Origin: Rhizobium rosettiformans W3
Lineage (GTDB): Bacteria; Pseudomonadota; Alphaproteobacteria; Rhizobiales; Rhizobiaceae
Reading direction: 5' to 3'
Length of the DNA: 64,000 nucleotides
Assembly (NCBI RefSeq): GCF_004912135.1
Contig: NZ_STGU01000004.1
Location: 371,726-435,725, forward strand
Below, piece by piece: positions 61,001-64,000 of the stretch (positions within the stretch are counted from its first letter, which is position 1; every line of letters begins with the position of its first letter). Below the pieces are notes generated by a model. The model saw nothing but the letters and a program-made list of their open reading frames with translations, searched no databases and was not told where the DNA came from. The position numbers and the translations under genes are program-made.

Positions 61001-61321
61001 TTAGCAATCGATCAGGCGGACGGTTGAGGTCGCTAGAGAATCGTAGTCATCGCCCGGATAGTCCGGTTGACTATAGTAGCTCACGCAGCGTTCCGTTTCG
61101 GCAGCCTCGTCGGAAAGGCAGACCTGGTATCCATCCTCGTCAAGATAGAGACTCACGCATACCTCTCCCCGACCGCCATCCGGCGTGATGCAAAAAAATT
61201 CCAACGGCTCTTCCTCGAATTCGCTGCCGTCCATTCCGGCAAGTGCCAGTTCAAACGGACCAGCACCAGCCAGAAACAACGTCAATAAAAGCAGCGTCCA
61301 TCGCACGCGGTGAGACGACAT
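61001..61321 (-). CDS. Small secreted Cys-containing protein (not phage-like)
   Basis: 106 residues with a signal peptide (RVRWTLLLLTLFLAGAGPFE). The mature part is acidic with six Cys (FFCITPDGGRGEVCVSLYLD, YQVCLSDEAAETERCVSYYS, LIDC). No known family. Probably chromosomal cargo carried in the mosaic segment between the two insertion sequences. Confidence 0.65.
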   Translation of the reverse strand: MSSHRVRWTLLLLTLFLAGAGPFELALAGMDGSEFEEEPLEFFCITPDGGRGEVCVSLYLDEDGYQVCLSDEAAETERCVSYYSQPDYPGDDYDSLATSTVRLIDC

Positions 61322-61333
61322 GGGCAGTCTCCT

Positions 61334-61969
61334 TTACCAACGGAAATGCCCTGCGCCGCTTCGCGTGCCGCCATTCGGACCGACGGCGCGATAGCCGCCG
61401 ACACAACCATAGGGACCGCATCTACGGGCGCCCTGGACACTACCCCCATTGGGGCCGATGATTGTGCCAGCGCCAGCACAGCCGCGGGGACCGCATCCAC
61501 GGGCTCCGGAGGCGGTGCCGCCATAGGGGCCTGTTACCGTGCCGGAGCAGCCGTTTGGTCCGCAGCTGCGAGCCGCCTGGCCGTAATAGGCGGGGCCGCG
61601 ATAGTACCAGGGATAGCTGGCGTAGTGGTTGTCCCAATAGGCCTTGTTGAAGGCAACAACGGCGACCCCGACACTTGCGGCAACGGCCGGCGACAGGACG
61701 ACCGGGGCACCATTGTAGACCACCTGAACATAGCGTGCCGACACCCAGCCCCGGTAGCTGCCGAAACCGATATCGCACCAGGTGTAGCCCGGCAGACAGC
61801 CATGGGTGACGATGCGTGCGCCGACCGGAACGACGACAACGACAGGATATCCCGTCGAGGGTCCGGCCCTTAGATTGACGTTGCCGGTGGCAACTGCAAC
61901 GGTCGCCGCCGCAGCCATGGATGCCATGGCAAATACCATGACGATCGCGATGCATAATCTCTTGATCAT
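61334..61969 (-). CDS. Secreted SH3-domain protein with Gly-Pro-Cys repeats
   Basis: 211 residues from ATG 61969 (MIKRLCIAIVMVFAMASMAA signal peptide); the frame is open far upstream but that part is IS DNA. A bacterial SH3 (SH3b) domain at about 25-80 has NVNLRAGPSTGYPVVVVVP and YRGWVSARYVQV. The C-terminal third is a repeat of the type CGPxGCxG followed by GPxGG. SH3b proteins of this kind are frequent in Rhizobiaceae and may bind cell-wall material. Confidence 0.78.
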   Translation of the reverse strand: MIKRLCIAIVMVFAMASMAAAATVAVATGNVNLRAGPSTGYPVVVVVPVGARIVTHGCLPGYTWCDIGFGSYRGWVSARYVQVVYNGAPVVLSPAVAASVGVAVVAFNKAYWDNHYASYPWYYRGPAYYGQAARSCGPNGCSGTVTGPYGGTASGARGCGPRGCAGAGTIIGPNGGSVQGARRCGPYGCVGGYRAVGPNGGTRSGAGHFRW

Positions 61970-62028
61970 ATCCCTATCCCTTATGATCCGACATTCCCCA
62001 AGTGGCCTGCCGCTTGACTTCAAGATCG

Positions 62029-63639
62029 CCTGATTTTGCTCGCTGGGCAAGCGTTTTTCGCCCCGAGCGGTGTCTGTCGTCGCGCAAACGGCCGAAGTCG
62101 GGTGGATCAAGCCTCGAACCCGCAGCATTCTGGCCCGGCAGAGCCGCTTTTCCGCGCGGCAGACGGACCTGTCCTGCCGCTTTCGTTCAGCTTGGGCATG
62201 GATCGTGGTCATGCGCATGACGGAGGCGTTCGAAGACGGCGGATGGCGGCAAGGACGGCCCGCACCATCGGGCCGGTGACGGCGACCTCGGCCAACTGGA
62301 AGGTAATGGCGCGGGCGTGGCGGACGACGCGGGCGCCGATCTTGATCAGCTTGAGTTGCAGGCTGGTCAACGACCAGTCCGCCATGGCCTCGGGCAGTTC
62401 GATGCAGCGCAGGAAGGTTGCCAGGTTGTAGGCCAGCGCGTGCAGTTGCAGCCGCACCTCGTTGTGCCGGAACTTCCGGCATGACAGCCGCGTCCAGCGA
62501 AAGGCATATTTGCCTTCCTTGATGTGCTGCTCTGCGGTGCCGCGCTGGTTGTAGAACCTCACCACCCAGTCTGGCTCCATCGGCAGGTTGGTGACGATGA
62601 AGCCGACTTTGGGGAACAGCTCGCCCGGATGCCATTCGATCTTGGCGATGACGCGGCGCGGCTTGTCCCAGGACGCCGCCTGATACTCGAAGTCCTCGAA
62701 GAACCGTTTGACCTTGGTCAGCGAAGGCCGTCCCACGGGCCGTGTCAGCCGATGCGCGATCTTCTCGCGCAAGACGGCGTTGGCGGGCAGACGGATGGCG
62801 TAGAAGAACCTGGCTTCTTCCAGCCGCATATAGATCGCGGGGATCGCGTAGGCAGCGTCGGCCCGGAAGAAGCGTCCACCAAGGTCGCGGCCAGCATATC
62901 GGGCAATGACGGGATCAAGGACATCCCGCCAGCCATCGGCGCTGTGGACATTGCCGTTACGCAGGGCGCAGCGCTCCAGCATGCCAAACTGGTTGAACAA
63001 GAAGATGGGGTGATAGCAGGTGCAGTCGAAATGCCCGTTCCAGGCAGCACCTTCCTGATCGCCGTGGGTGGGGCTGACCGAGCTGTCCATGTCCAGCACG
63101 ATGTATTTCAACCCGTTGCGGTCATGAAACCGGTCGATCCATTGGCCGTTCAGATCGGCCAGCGCCGCCCGGTTCGCGGCCAGAGCCAGCGTCTCGGTCT
63201 CGAACCGTCCCATCTGCGATGCCGAAGCAGCTTGCGCCTCGACGGCCCTGCCGCCAACGACCTGACGCATCACGGGATCGAGGGCCAAGCGGTCGGCATC
63301 GTTCACATCCTCGTATCCGGCCAGTCGTCCGAACACCGATTGCCGGAACAATCCGTCAAGCCGATGGAGCGTGTTCTTCCCGGTGCGGCTGTCTCGCAGC
63401 GCCTCCGACGCCAGATTGGACAGGCCGAGCACGTCATCAAGCTCGCGCATCACCAGCAGGCCACCGTCTGAACTGATCTGCGCACCACGGAACTCCAGAC
63501 GCACACGGCGGTCGAAATCAACCCGATCTCCCCGCGCCAAGCCCGCACCCTCCAGGTGATCCATGAAACGCGCCCCTCGCAGCCGTCAACGCCATGATTT
63601 ATATGCGAAATATCACGATTACGACAGCGAAATCAGCGA
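62029..63639 (-). mobile_element. IS1380-family insertion sequence
   Basis: Encodes one full transposase. Candidate terminal repeats are CCTGATTTTGCTCGC (from 62029) and, on the minus strand from 63639, CGCTGATTTCGCTGTCG; they share CTGATTT-GCT. No matching target duplication is visible, consistent with different DNA on the two sides. End positions are approximate. Confidence 0.65.
62209..63564 (-). CDS. IS1380-family transposase
   Basis: 451 residues, full length for the family. DDE marks: YIVLDMDSSVSPTHGDQEGA, FFRADAAYAIPAIY and the late Glu in YNQRGTAEQHIKEGKYAF. N-terminal DGGLLVMRELDD and RDSRTGKNTLHRLDGLFRQS are typical of IS1380/IS1247-type enzymes. Appears intact. Confidence 0.92.
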   Translation of the reverse strand: MDHLEGAGLARGDRVDFDRRVRLEFRGAQISSDGGLLVMRELDDVLGLSNLASEALRDSRTGKNTLHRLDGLFRQSVFGRLAGYEDVNDADRLALDPVMRQVVGGRAVEAQAASASQMGRFETETLALAANRAALADLNGQWIDRFHDRNGLKYIVLDMDSSVSPTHGDQEGAAWNGHFDCTCYHPIFLFNQFGMLERCALRNGNVHSADGWRDVLDPVIARYAGRDLGGRFFRADAAYAIPAIYMRLEEARFFYAIRLPANAVLREKIAHRLTRPVGRPSLTKVKRFFEDFEYQAASWDKPRRVIAKIEWHPGELFPKVGFIVTNLPMEPDWVVRFYNQRGTAEQHIKEGKYAFRWTRLSCRKFRHNEVRLQLHALAYNLATFLRCIELPEAMADWSLTSLQLKLIKIGARVVRHARAITFQLAEVAVTGPMVRAVLAAIRRLRTPPSCA

Positions 63640-64000
63640 CTTACTTGGAGAATGTGGGATTATGCTCTTGTCGATCAAGGAAATGGTGCCCTCACCATTA
63701 CCCGAAATGAGGCGCTTGAGCCTTATGTTCAGTTCAGCCCTCAGCCTCCCGCCATCGCGCTTTCCAATCCGATCATTGAAGCACGTGCATCCATCTATCC
63801 GGAGGGATTGAAGGCGATCATGCTTGGCAACATGCCGTTGTCCTCGCTGTACGTGGCCTTGCTGGATACTGCGCCAAACGTGTTCGCTCCGGCAGCGCTG
63901 ACCCTCACCGAAGCCGTGTCGATGGGTGGTGGTGCCTTGGCATCGAGCGCGGACTGGCCTGCCAATGGTGTGGCGCTGACGAGTGTCGGCTACGCCGATA
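63638..64000 (+). pseudogene. Phage virion protein segment, resumed after the mosaic insertion (runs off the right edge)
   Basis: Reading frame RLTWRMWDYALVDQGNGALT continues open to the window end with phage-structural character (PLSSLYVALLDTAPNVFAPA, ADWPANGVALTSVGYAD). It begins without a start codon at the IS1380 edge, so its N-terminal part was cut off. It may be the end of the propeller-type gene broken at 59,815 or part of another gene; sequence alone cannot decide. Confidence 0.6.

Overview
The window joins a bacterial chromosome segment (about 1-26,660) to the left part of a large integrated phage genome (about 26,660 to the right edge). The host looks like a member of the Rhizobiaceae. 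The evidence is the GC-rich coding style, the gene orders rpmH-rnpA-yidC ... engB ... argB and def-fmt-truA ... dapE ... dapD, and two tandem globin-coupled chemoreceptors. This placement is inference from gene content; no 16S gene is present.

Chromosomal part (1-26,467): a truncated dCache chemoreceptor, ribokinase, RmuC, two heme-globin chemoreceptors in tandem, the def-fmt-truA translation-start operon, dapE and dapD (lysine/DAP synthesis), a LOG-family protein, an EF-hand secreted protein, a HAD pyrimidine nucleotidase, an EamA and an MFS transporter, argB, an ECF sigma/anti-sigma/fasciclin locus, engB, a second EamA transporter, yidC-rnpA-rpmH and an orphan histidine kinase. A tRNA-Arg(ACG) gene at 26,583-26,659 marks the likely integration site.

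Phage part, leftward early block (27,195-50,455, minus strand): a repressor, then a dNTP module (dUTPase, glutaredoxin, class II ribonucleotide reductase, ThyX, a dNMP kinase, an HD phosphohydrolase), a replication/recombination module (Dda-like helicase, an acidic-tailed candidate ssDNA-binding protein, a Cas4-like Fe-S nuclease, a DnaQ-like exonuclease, a T7-type family A DNA polymerase, a SNF2 helicase, an adenine methyltransferase), an HTH-phosphoesterase that recalls T5 A1, and rIIA/rIIB homologues.

Rightward block (50,622-64,000): small genes, a single-domain tyrosine recombinase, a two-gene NAD+ salvage operon (NadM-NUDIX fusion plus NAMPT, i.e. a NARP2-type anti-defence module), a cluster of 12 tRNA genes including an initiator tRNA, a candidate structured RNA inside that cluster, two antisense zinc-ribbon-type small genes, and the first virion genes. 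A virion gene is broken at about 59,815 by a mosaic segment: a 5'-truncated IS66, two non-phage secreted-protein genes and an intact IS1380-like element. Phage coding sequence resumes at about 63,638.

The most striking feature is a dispersed 15-bp near-palindrome, roughly GTCAG-AWATT-CTGAC/CTATC. About 20 copies lie at gene junctions and promoters all over the phage part. Several overlap -35 or -10 boxes and others overlap stop codons inside the leftward gene block. I read this as the operator set of the phage repressor, resembling the stoperator network of mycobacteriophage L5 but with an unrelated sequence.
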